A DNA stretch of 64,000 nucleotides from Phytoseiulus persimilis. Its lineage: Eukaryota > Arthropoda > Arachnida > Mesostigmata > Phytoseiidae. The stretch covers positions 49,534,745 to 49,598,744 of the forward strand of contig CM075102.1 of the NCBI GenBank assembly GCA_037576195.1. The letters are read 5' to 3'. The first letter of the stretch is position 1, and every line of letters starts with the position of its first letter. Position numbers and translations under genes: made by a program. Of the stretch, positions 24,101 to 33,836 are shown piece by piece. Under the pieces are notes generated by a model, which did no database searches, was not told the origin of the DNA, and worked only from the letters and a program-made list of their open reading frames with translations.

Positions 24101-27100
24101 ACAATAAGTGGTGGAAATCGCCAGGGCTGACTTGTAGCCGCGACGAGAAAAATAAGGAGGGTAAAGCGAACGCCCTCGGCATCGGCAACATTGGCGGCGT
24201 TTTCGTCGTGCTACTCGTCGGCTTGGCCGTCGCCATACTCACCGCGATCTTCGAGTTTATTTGGAATGCGCGGAACAACTCACAGGTGAGCGATCCGATC
24301 CGTCCGTCATTCGACTCGCCCGCCGCGGCCGACGACCAAACGACCGTTTCGGGATAATTGGACCGTGGTCGAAGCCGACTCCGGCCGAAAGCTACAAGTT
24401 TCCCGTGATTCGATTTCAGGTCGACCGCCAATCTCTGTGTACAGAAATGGCAAACGAATTGCGTTTCGCCGTACGTTGTGGAGCTTCTAGACAAAGGCCA
24501 GCGTTCGACAACGGGCACTCCAGCAAGAGACGCTGCTCAAAATGCTTACAAAGTAAGAAAATTCCCCTCGAATCCAGTCTCCTCCATATCTCCTCGTGCA
24601 TGCCGAGCCCAGTGAAACATCCGGTCCGACAGCGAGCTTTGAAGACTGTTGGAAGAACGCGATGATGACCCATGCTTGATGAACACCGCCATTGTTGGGA
24701 GGGCCGACCATCGAAAGAGGCGATACAAGACACTGAAATTTCTCACTATGGGGAACACTCAAAGGATTACCCAATTAAGCGCTGGAACGCTCATCGTGCC
24801 AGTTAATATCATCAGCTAAAGTCGCTAATCTCGTGTCGCGTCGGCGGCAGCAGCAGCAGCAGCGAAAATCTCGTTAGGACATCGAGAACGTCTATAGTTG
24901 GATATGGTTTGGAGCTGAAACGGCGACGAGGCTCCTGGATCTCCCTCGATCACTCGGCGCCTGAATGCCTCTGTCGCACAAAGTGAAAGCGCGCAGTGAG
25001 CTTGTTCCTGCACAACACCGCTGTGGAGCTTTGCGAACCTTCCATTTTGAATGAACAGAGCGGAGCTTATTTTTTCCAGCCAAGTTTTTCCCCGCTCAGA
25101 TTCTGACGTTTCCCTCGCTATTTTCGCCGAGAGCCACTCTCGGGCTCAGCGCTTTCAATGTCTGTCCGGAAATACGATGCGGACGGCTTGTGCTCAGCGA
25201 CGTTCACGGATTTTCTGTGTGAACAGCGTGCGCAAAGCGAAAAAATGAAAACAGAACCGAGAGACCACGTCGCAAGAGCGAGCTCGACGAGAGAACGAAC
25301 GGAGGATCCCGAGCTTGGTGCGCTCGCGGTCAAAGATGCCCTCCCGCGACGTCGTGAACGGAAACTCCTTCCTCCCATCCTCCCGCCTCCGAATCAGCTC
25401 CAAATATGAAATACGGCTCCGAGTCGGGTAGCTCCCATGGAGCTGAGCTATCTCAACGCTGTTGCGTCCTCAACCGAGCCGGTTCCGCGGGTGGACTCGC
25501 TGGCTATCTCATTGGATAGAGTGGCCTCATACGCGGGAGTGCGGATGCTCCGCCGATTGCGACTCGATATATTGATGCCCCACAGTCTCTGACAGCGGGC
25601 GGGCGGGCAGACGAATTTTCCCACAGGACGAACCGCGTGGGTATCCTCACAGATAACTCGGTCCGCCGCCTCATTCATTCGCTGGTTCCTTCAGGTTGTC
25701 GTCGCCTCCACAGAGACTGAATTTTATTCGCCGGAGCGGAGTCCATCTGCTCGGCTGAATGAGCGGCGTATTGATTTGATTCGCGCCACTCAATAGGGTG
25801 CGCTTTATATATGTAGTCAGCGCTCTGTCGGAGAGTGAACCTAAAAGCAAGTCGCACAGTGTCATTCGCGGAACTGAGAGCAATCTTGTTAGGTTAGGTG
25901 TTGCTGGCACCGAACTAACTCCTGACGCTCCTGCCGCGAGGGGCTTTGGAATTTTCCGGTTGAGTTCATCATTACGAACTCCCGGGGGAGGATCACAGAG
26001 ACTACTCGCGGCTGTACCGAACTCACTCACTGTCGTTGCGAAGTCAGGAGCGCATCTCAACGGAGAAGACGACAACTCGTGTTCTCGTTGTTCCCGCAGC
26101 TCCAGAGTTTCCCCACCTTGCTTTCCTCGACTGTTCACGGAGTCAAGGGCTCCGGGATATCGGGGGGAGGTGATGGGGGTTCTATTCCCTTGGAAGATCT
26201 TCCCTTCCCAACCGCCCTTGAGCTTTCGTGAGAGTGATCTGGGTTCCCATATGTCTTCCTCAGAAATCAACGACCGCGCCCGACAGTTGCTCTGCTGTGA
26301 AAGTGGAAATCGAAAACGGCGTCGGTGGGCAACGACAGTTGACGTGGCTAATTGTTGTGCAGACAGCGTGAATGGAAGGATGTATTGATAAGCGAAGGAA
26401 CAGACGGATGAATCGGAGCGGAGAGAGAACAAACCTGATACTTGGTTTCCCGATGGGACTCGGCGACGAGTTGTCGCACGCGGGGCGCGCCCGGGGAGCG
26501 CCTCACTGACGGGATGGTTGCGGAGCTGATCTACGACTAGAAGGCCGGAATTGCCACCGGGGAGCAGGTCAAATGTGAAAACAGACTGGAGACCTCGGTG
26601 CAGCGCAGTTGAAATAAAAAAAAAGGGCGAGGATAGGCTCGGCTGTGCTCTTGAGCATGGCAAGAGCAGGGGATGCGAAGGAATGCGAAAAAGAGAACGA
26701 GATGCTCCAACATGATCTGAAATTGATGAGTTCCGTCGTCTCTCTCGAGAGACCAGTTTTGCCCGTTCGCTGCAGTTGTCGTCGTCGCCGCCACGGCCGC
26801 CGTTGTTGTGCATGTCGAGCCTGTGCCGCCATCTTTGGTGTCGTTCTTGCTGTGTATGTTGATACCGTTCAGCGCGTCTCGTTCATCCGTTTGTTACAGA
26901 GCGGCTCTAGGCCCTTTTGATGTCGTGGGGGAGGACAGAGGGAAAAAAACAACGAAACGCTGCCGAACGGAGGCTGGGGGCACTTCGGGGAATGTGGGTT
27001 GTTGAGCGAGTGCTGCATTATGCACGGGGGTTGAATAGCGGGTGACTGGCGGCCGGCCGGCCGGCCGGCCTGCAACCGCTTTAACGGCGATCGGCGTCAT

Positions 27101-28480
27101 TCGCGCGGTTTTTGTGTGTTCCAAGCCACTCGTTCGTCCCGAGCAGATGGATGGATGAATGAAACCCTATCTATCCGCTTCTGTGCGAATAGGACCGTTC
27201 GCAGCTGAATGAGGACCAGCGCTTTCCTTCAGCGCCCAGACCACCTCGAGAAACCATTCCACCGGTTAGACGAGCTGCGAATTTCCTATGCGTCTTACGC
27301 GGATGAGCGTAACGCTCAGGAGGAGATGAAAAGGAATGAAAGGAAACAGACGAGAAACAACACATGCAAAGAGCAGACCTTTTTTTCGCCGTCCGCATGT
27401 AACGCGCTTCTGAATGCAGTTTATGAGTGCCGCTCGTTCGGTGCTCGCTCTTGATAGGTCTTTCCACGGCAAGCGAGCAGCCAGAGACCTCTCCGTCTGG
27501 CCAACTGAGTGGGACTCGCCCACCGACGGAACAACGAAGCGGGCAAGACAGGCCACTGCAGTTTATGAGTTTGGTTATGAGGCCTGTTTCTTGGTGGTTC
27601 TGTCCGCTCGCTTGCTCGTGGTTATCTGTAAAGACGACGACGACGACGTCCAGCGCCACGATGATGACGCTCGGTCATAGCCTATTGCCTTCCTGGCTGT
27701 CGCTGCACAAACCGCTCCTGCGACGCTCTGCCCCGCGGCCCTGCGGGTCCGCAATTCCGCGGCGACCCCTCGTCCGTCCCTGACGTACAGCACCTCATGA
27801 AAGCTCGTTCGCTTTCTCCGTCCTTCGTTTGCCGCCGTCATGGCCACGAGGAGCGCAGCTACCACCAGACGTTCACTTCGCGACTCGCTTCGGTCGACAC
27901 TAGCTTGCTGCCACGGGCGAAATACGCTGAGCCCTCCGTTGTCTACAGATCCGCGGCTGGAGCTTTCAATGACACGAATGGAGACATAAAAAAAAGGAGG
28001 GTCTGGAACCAACGGCGCTCGTCCGAATCCTTGATTCAACTCGATATTGCCCCACTAGAGAGGATTCCCCCGGCCGAACCGATTGAATATAATCTGCGAC
28101 ACTCTAATCCGAAGCTCGTGATGGTGTTGAATCCTTCAACGCCCACTCCGATTCAGTGAACTGCTTCAAGCTGTCGAAACGGATAGATGTGTCTCGGCTT
28201 CGGAGACTCGGGTACTTCATGTAGGAGAACAGAGGGGTGCCATAGAGGGCACTGAGTGAGTAGATTGGCTTCGCCCGTGTCCTCAAAATGAGGGTTCCTG
28301 TTTCTTTCAGGTGGTGGTACGTTCGTGCCATCCGCCCTGGACCTTCCATTTCCACCCCCGCCGCCGTTTCCGAGTGGAATCCACCATCACCATCACCGAG
28401 AAAACGGGCCGATCTGCGTCGGAGTCGGCGGGATGGGCGGAGGCCGTCCACCCTCACCTTACGATTACGACGATACCTAG
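8829..28480 (+). CDS. Kainate-type ionotropic glutamate receptor, C-terminal half (partial, six exons)
   Basis: Exons 8829-9129, 12839-13133, 13498-13740, 24083-24285, 24420-24552 and 28311-28480 encode, in order, the end of S1 ([18 protein letters not shown]), M1, the pore loop, M3 with [11 protein letters not shown]2, M4 and a proline-rich tail ending at TAG. Ligand-contact residues typical of the family are visible: the Arg in NFARE, the Ser-Thr in GSTMTFF and the Glu in FLMEST. The kainate class is chosen over AMPA from [14 protein letters not shown] and [15 protein letters not shown]. The product is a plasma-membrane glutamate-gated cation channel subunit. The amino-terminal domain and the start of S1 were not found, so the 5' part is missing or beyond the window. 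Frame continuity fails once, in exon 13498-13740, unless one base is extra. Confidence 0.88.
9130..12838 (+). other. Receptor intron (3.7 kb)
   Basis: Bounded by GTAAGT and CCATTGCAG. Contains a short GCGA repeat (about 10470-10486) and a G-run near 11554-11566. No coding or RNA feature recognised inside. Confidence 0.6.
12839..13133 (+). CDS. Receptor exon: pore loop, M3, start of S2
   Basis: Acceptor CCATTGCAG. Reads [56 protein letters not shown] and [16 protein letters not shown]. The Q/R position of the pore is His (LMHQG) where vertebrate kainate subunits have Gln, or Arg after editing. Donor GTGAGT, phase 2. Confidence 0.93.
13498..13740 (+). CDS. Receptor exon: S2 core, with a one-base frame conflict near its start
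   Basis: The acceptor CGTTTCAG is followed by a segment reading RYMKNR in the upstream frame. After GGG at 13512-13514 the family sequence continues as [20 protein letters not shown] in the next frame. It ends [10 protein letters not shown] with donor GTTAGT. An alternative acceptor after 13507 would keep the frame but drop three residues. Confidence 0.85.
15011..15016 (-). terminator. Candidate poly(A) signal of the nested gene
   Basis: AATAAA on the - strand, 157 nt downstream of the TGA at 15173-15175. Supports that the last exon is terminal. Confidence 0.45.
15173..15553 (-). CDS. Nested gene last exon
   Basis: Acceptor CATTCGCAG. Reads [40 protein letters not shown], a Ser/Thr-rich stretch, then [20 protein letters not shown], five Gln and ISFCS before TGA. 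Confidence 0.72.
   Translation of the reverse strand, partial: TIQDMNLVRRIVRKAESDHYALYRAYKLLKDCGYTKTLLGLSMSEHDSSCVSFDAETGASFTPSNNTTPCRPVSASGSGSNSSFAGQELVGDDVISILLEHLPEDTPFPDCAASPGQQQQQISFCS
15173..17789 (-). CDS. Unidentified protein, C-terminal exons, nested antisense in the receptor intron
   Basis: Four exons join with matching phase: 17542-17789 (ends phase 1), 17190-17377 (ends phase 0), 15718-16011 (left edge firm, right edge 15984 or 16011), and 15173-15553 to a TGA stop. The protein is mostly helical and soluble (for example [20 protein letters not shown] and [15 protein letters not shown]) with a Ser/Gln-rich C-terminus. No catalytic motif or membrane span is seen. The style resembles alpha-solenoid trafficking or complex subunits, but I cannot assign a family. 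A signal AATAAA lies 157 nt past the stop. Upstream exons must exist beyond 17789 but were not identified. Confidence 0.7.
15718..16011 (-). CDS. Nested gene exon: [11 protein letters not shown] segment
   Basis: Reads [53 protein letters not shown] and IIEGYKIR, with donor GTAAGT. The upstream edge is uncertain: acceptors at 16011 and 15984 both keep phase 0, and an in-frame TGA lies just beyond. Confidence 0.65.
17190..17377 (-). CDS. Nested gene exon: LHLGLSGG segment
   Basis: Acceptor CTGTTCCAG. Reads [39 protein letters not shown] and LPKVIVAKQ. Donor GTGATT. The joint to the previous exon completes an Ala codon. Confidence 0.72.
17542..17789 (-). CDS. Nested gene exon: [12 protein letters not shown] segment
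   Basis: Acceptor CATTCCAG, then [37 protein letters not shown] and [18 protein letters not shown]. Donor GTGAGC, phase 1. It starts with the third base of a codon, so an upstream exon is needed. Confidence 0.72.
17790..24082. other. Remainder of the 10.3-kb receptor intron
   Basis: It should contain further 5' exons of the nested - strand gene, but none could be joined by phase. A candidate near 17930-18050 ([17 protein letters not shown]) ends in the wrong phase. Nothing else recognised. Confidence 0.4.
24083..24285 (+). CDS. Receptor exon: end of S2 and M4
   Basis: Acceptor TCATTCGCAG. Reads [28 protein letters not shown] and the M4 helix [18 protein letters not shown], then IWNARNNSQ and donor GTGAGC. 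It follows a 10.3-kb intron that contains an antisense gene. Confidence 0.93.
24420..24552 (+). CDS. Receptor exon: membrane-proximal cytoplasmic tail
   Basis: Acceptor GATTTCAG. Reads [20 protein letters not shown], the conserved juxtamembrane block of kainate receptors, then a basic stretch [11 protein letters not shown]. Donor GTAAGA, phase 1. Confidence 0.85.
24553..28310. other. Receptor intron (3.8 kb) with a long antisense open frame
   Basis: Holds a 380-codon - strand frame at 25671-26813 with no recognisable domain, a GGCC repeat at 27051-27070 and a GAC repeat at 27633-27648. No exon supported. Confidence 0.45.
27051..27070. repeat. GGCC tetranucleotide repeat
   Basis: Five perfect GGCC units in the last receptor intron. 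Confidence 0.75.
28311..28480 (+). CDS. Receptor exon: proline-rich C-terminus with TAG stop
   Basis: Acceptor TTTCTTTCAG and matching phase 1. Reads [19 protein letters not shown], a His run, [19 protein letters not shown] and TAG at 28478-28480. No homology is recognised; assignment rests on phase, splice site and tail-like composition. The same frame stays open for 34 codons after TAG and meets a GTGAGT donor at 28583. Confidence 0.65.
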
Positions 28481-29839
28481 CATCAGGCCCCGGAGGTCGA
28501 CAGCAGCGTGGCTTCCACCTCCAACTACGAGATCAATCAGCAGGCGCCGTGCAGCCAGAGAGGAGACGGTCGCTTTGCTACGGTGAGTCTTCGCGTCACG
28601 GACAACGTGTTTTTCGTGAGTTCTGGGGCTCCGCCACGTTGTACGCTCGGTGCAACGTGGCATCCACGTGAGCACGAGTGTTGGCAGTTTCACAGAGAGA
28701 ACTTTTCCCACGAAGTGGAGAGTCCAGGAGAGTGACTCTGCACTAACTTTTCTCGTCGAATAGGTCCGCGGCACGGATTTCAAACGTGCGTCCATAAGTA
28801 CATACGCTCGCGCGAAGCGTCGTTCGAATCTACTGCTTTTACGAACATTCCGATGCCGTAGGAATTGGGTCGCTTCACGCGGCCGACGTGGGAGTACGTT
28901 CGAGCGTAGACAGGGCGCGTATGTACGTTCCTCTTCCACGTAGCAAGACGGCGCACGGCGGCGACGGTGTGTACGTCGGCAGTGAATAACTTGTCTGCAA
29001 ATTATTCAGCCAGGCAGAAGTTCGAGAGATTTTAGTCGTATCCAAACCCCACGATAGCCCCACATACAGATGAAGTCATGAATAATTTGTCTCAACTCTT
29101 CACTCGACTTCAAGTTCTCTACAATCGGAGCCTTAGCGATGAGCTCAACGTCAACTGAAGCAACCGATGGATCGCCGATCTCTCAGGTCAAGAGAACTGT
29201 TCAGATATCGATCGTACCCACACTCTCCCTAGACAACCGTTTTCTGAGTCTGTGAGCCGCGGGACGGCGGAGTTCCATTACGGCTTTGGCAGCAGAAACA
29301 GCTGAAGTCGGCTATACTTGACGGCGCCGCTTGATTGCCGTGTCATGCTACGACTGCACTGCGCTAACACGAAATGCGGCATTCCCGTACGGAATCCGGC
29401 GCAGGGGATGCGGAAGAAGAGGGACGCGGCGCTCTCAATCGCGGACCACAGCCACAACGACCAGGGACTAGGGAGAATCTGAGACAAATGAATCGTGACT
29501 GAAAGTCACGTTTGCTACTGGATTCGTCGCTCGCTTGCACAGGCTCAAGCTTTCATGCATATTTTCCACCTCTCATCAGACTCCGGAATGATTCCCGACT
29601 TGGTGAGAAGGTGGGAGCTGTCCCAACGTGGGCGGCTTGGCTCAAAAGCTCTCTTGTGCCTTGATTGAACGGATCCCGAGGAACTTTCGGAGGGTCCCGT
29701 GGAAGAATCACAATATAGCACAACCTGGGAACTCTGGCTACCGACATCCCGAGGGATCCCTGCATCTGAATTGCTTTCGGCTGAGGCAGTCGCGGGTTTT
29801 AATTTAGTTCTGGTCAGACTGAACGCGGACCGCTTCTAG

Positions 29840-30064
29840 GTCCACGAGCTCGGGATCAATCACATTGAAGAAGCGAAGTTGGCCTCGTGCTCACCGCCGG
29901 CCGACGAAATCTCAATCCCGGATGATTACGCCCACATATTCGCTTCTACGACACCTGGCCGCGTCTATGAGCTGCTATCCCACGTGGTTCCAACGAATAC
30001 ATGGCTCTCATTAGAGAAGATATTACGAATCATCCCTGAAGTCGGCAGTCCGCAGGCTGCTGCG
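29840..30064 (+). CDS. Orphan exon candidate, unknown protein
   Basis: A 225-nt open segment (75 codons) with acceptor CGCTTCTAG and donor GTGAGA, phase 0 at both ends. It reads VHELGINHIEEAKLASCSPP, DDYAHIFASTTPGRVYELL and WLSLEKILRIIPEV, which looks like real protein. It lies 1.3 kb past the receptor tail exon. The phase would fit a splice from 28582, but nothing else ties it to the receptor. No family recognised. Confidence 0.4.
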
Positions 30065-30648
30065 GTGAGAACTGTCCCTCACAGGGGGTCCAATTTCGCT
30101 TTCTTTGTAAATTTTCACCCAGCTCTCTCCACCTCTTCGTTCAGTGTCTATTTCTCCGGTGAGACCAAAAAGAAATGAACAATGGGGCGCCCGGATCTTC
30201 GGCTTTCCCTCGTCGACGTTGCCGTCCGAGCCGCCAAAGCCTGCTCATCTTCCTCAGGGAATGACAGGATTGTATCAAAAGCACGAAAGAGATGATTTGG
30301 TTTTTTTCCCGCGGCTGGAAGCTCCTTCCATTCAGTCGGTCGTTCTCTTCCACGTTCTGAGCTCCGAGCAAATTATCTCATAAGCCCGCGATCCCTCGCT
30401 GTCAGGGCCCTGCCGCCGATCGGGCACCAGCGTCCTGTCACGAGGTCCGAAATTATGCCATCGTCGCCGCCTCGTCCACCCCTTTTCGGGGCCCTGATTC
30501 TGAAACTTTGAATATTTTGATATCCGATTCATCTTGAACAGACTTGGCCTGGGATCGCGGGATCATCAGCGGCAAAATATTTCAAAACCGCCGCACGCTT
30601 GAGCCTGCCGGACGGAGCTTGATGAGAGTACCTCCTTCTCCATTTCAG

Positions 30649-30894
30649 ATACCTCGCCGCTGCTCTATGACCTCCTTGGGGCCTTATTGTGGAACCGATA
30701 TAATCATGAATCAAGCCGGCCCTGGGGCTCGTTGCATTTGTGCACACCCGCCAAGCCAACCGCCAATTACAGCGTACGCATCGCGTTACTTCCTCAATAG
30801 TGATAGAAGTATATATCACAATCACAAACATGGGCATCAGTGTTTGTGCTATCATTCCGTGTACAACCGAAATCGACGGCAGGACGCGATCCAT
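30649..30894 (+). CDS. Weak orphan exon candidate
   Basis: A 246-nt open segment with acceptor CATTTCAG and donor GTGAGT, phase 0 at both ends, matching the phase of 29840-30064. The translation (for example TSLGPYCGTDIIMNQAG, HNHKHGHQCLCYH) is rich in His and Cys and not clearly protein-like, so it may be chance. Confidence 0.2.
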
Positions 30895-33820
30895 GTGAGT
30901 AGTCGAGCACCATCTCACTCAGTGTAGAGACTTGCTTCCGATATCATCATCCGGTGAAACCTTTCGCGGGAACTCCGACGACCTGACGCAGCACCAGCCA
31001 GAGGAGAGCTCTACGATCGGGGTCTGACCTCCGGCTTCGTCCCCACGCTGCTCCTTTCTGTTGTGCAGTCGAACGGGTTCGCCCCACTCCGAGGTCCAAT
31101 CAGCACACCCAAATGACTGTCATTACTTACATAACGGTCTCGTTATACTCCCGGTCAGGCAACCAGCGACCCTGCTTCCAGATGTTTCTTCCGCCGCTAT
31201 GGCTATGCTCAAGATAAAGAGCCGAAGGCATTCACCCTGTTCGCGACCCACCGGCTCGGTGCTTCGCCCCAGTCCAGGGCCCAGCTATCGAATCGGGTTG
31301 GACGCAGTTTTGACGAATTCCTCTTTTTCATCGTCGTGTCCCATTCTTGGCTCAGGAACCCTGCTCGAGTAGCCAACATTTCTGAAGGGGCAATAACTCC
31401 TCGCCTCTCTTGTCCCTTTCTTCTCATTGCTGACGTTCGTACATTCGCAAACGGAGCGGGTCAGCAGCGGCGTGGGCGTCGTACTCCCGAAAGTCCCTCA
31501 TGTCGTCTTGGCACGATGTCTCCAGCTTCCTCCCGCCTTTTCGGTGAATCTCCGGAGCCGCGAACGGAGGCGGAAGAGAAATCCCAAAGTTCGGCATTGG
31601 CCTTGCGAACGTTCGTCGCGAGTGCCTCCTCTGTTAGCTGCTCTCGGTCCATTCCATCTTTTTGATCCTCCGTTGTCTGAAGGACGGGTGCCGTTACATT
31701 TCATCCAGATCCTCTGATTCCACGAACGTTCCGAAACAAGAAGTCTCTCGACTCGACTCCCACCAGGGCACTGATATTTTCGAAACACCTCTACATATTT
31801 TGCGTGAGGAGATCTCCAGGTCGACCCGAAGACCTCGTTTCTTCGTATCCTACCCTCTGGGTTCCTGATCGAGATACCACATCGACTTCCTCTGTTGATT
31901 CCATTGCCTCGTCGATATGCGCTCGGGTCCGTTTGATATGCTACTCTCTCTCTCGCACCCATTCGCTTCTGCCAGGGAGAACGGGCGCTTCCAACAGGCC
32001 CGAACCCCAGTCTGATCGCGTTTTGAGGAACGCTGTTCACGCCCGATACAGATCCAGATTTTTCCTCCCGAGTATCTGGCGTCCTGTAGCGATCGGAGCG
32101 TGGCTAAAAAAGCCGCGGCAGACCACGCAAGTTCTCCTGAAGCCACTACAAATATAAAGCCATCGGAAGCCAAATGAAGTTTGGAATTATAATGCTTGCT
32201 GTGACTCCGGTGCTTCGTTTTGTTCTCGGAGCAGCTCTTCGAGACGATGTCGCGCTCGAAAGAGGCAAAGCCAAACTTTGCTTTTGCAGAAAAAAGTCAG
32301 ACAGCCAGAGATAGGAGTCGATTGCTGGCCACTCGCCAGCAGAACACCTTCCAAATGTGGTGAAGAATCGTGTTCACCATCCTCTTTCGCCAAAGAGGGA
32401 CGAACGTCTGAAAGCCAAAACTGGGCCGGGGAATGAGCGTCGAGAGAGTGAACGAACGGTTGGCCCACCTACCAGCGGCCGTTCGTTCCGCTCGCTCCCC
32501 GAAATCGACTGTGAGCCTACTCCATACGGCTGCGTCTTGTGTATCGATTTCCGAAGAGATTCGTCGGAAAGACGCCGGACCACAGCGATTTGAGACATGA
32601 TCTAATTTCTCAGCTGAACCGTTGCAGGGAAGTCAGTTCCCTCCGCAGCTACGCGTTGACCTCTGACCACTGCATGGAGATAGGAAATATGAAGAAGCAA
32701 GCCGACAAAATTTTCCGCCCCGTACATTTTTTTGATTCAGACAAACATCCGAAGCTCCGTGCAAGAGTCGGCGGTCTCTCGCGATCTTCAAGGACGTTCT
32801 CGGTTCTCGGATGAGCTCGAAACTTTCGTCCACCGAGCAGGAATCATTCTCGTTGTCGCTTGGCTTTTCTCGAGTCCCAGAGCTGGACGAAGCTGTCCCT
32901 CCGTCCGATCGTTCACGTTTCCCGATTCGTCGATCCGTTTGATTCTCCCGATATTGTTGGTCGTCGTCTGCATTCTTTCCCCTTGTTATGTTTCTTTCCT
33001 GCGCGCCGATTTCTCGGCAGCTGCAGCCTTAGAGGCCTCACAGCTATGCCGCGGAACTCGGCTGACATGTGTTCCCCTCTCTCTCTCGCTATAGTTCCGT
33101 GCTCCGGTAATCGAATATGCTGCTCAAAGTTCCACTCCAGGCCTAATTCCATGGAGATGGTTACGTCTGAATAGCGTCGCGACGAATCCAGAGCACAGCT
33201 ACGAAGTCCTCCGTGGTGAGCTGGAAGCTGGTTCGACTCGGGTTTGAACCCTCGTTATCTCCCGCGAGCTGACTTCAGGCCATCATGAGTGAGAGACCAC
33301 GGTTCGCTAAACATCGAGGAAAGAGGTTGTCCCTCCCGAACGAGACATGAACGCTCTGTCTCATATGCTGATACGGACGTACGGAAACATCGAACACGGT
33401 TCGCTACCGCCCTCGGTCCGAGTTTTTTGGCTCGGAAGTCGAAGTTCTTGTCACTTTCTGGAGCTAACGGCCGGGGGATGACGCTGACTCGGAGTCAGCG
33501 TCACCAGCCGAGACATAGTCTCTTGAAGAGATATCAGGGATGTAAATATGCCAGGATATGGTCAATAAATAATCCACGCCCGGTCGTAGCGGAGTTCGCA
33601 GCTCCTCAGACATAGGACCGAATTTCGTATTCAGAGAGTCGAAAGTGAGAATCGCAAATGACTGCGGCTCCCGGATGTCTGCGAAATCCTGAGGAAATTT
33701 CCAGACGGAACGGAGAGCATCTGCTGCTGGAGGCTTCGAGGCAGTCAACTATCGGGGCCCCGGGCGCATAAACTTGGAAAGTGTCGCTCGTTTCTCGTTG
33801 GTTTCGCTGTTTGTTTGCTG

Positions 33821-33836
33821 CTCTCTCTCTCTCTCT
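33821..33836. repeat. CT dinucleotide repeat
   Basis: Eight CT units in intergenic DNA. Similar short CT tracts occur at about 3514-3529 and 62499-62513. Confidence 0.7.
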
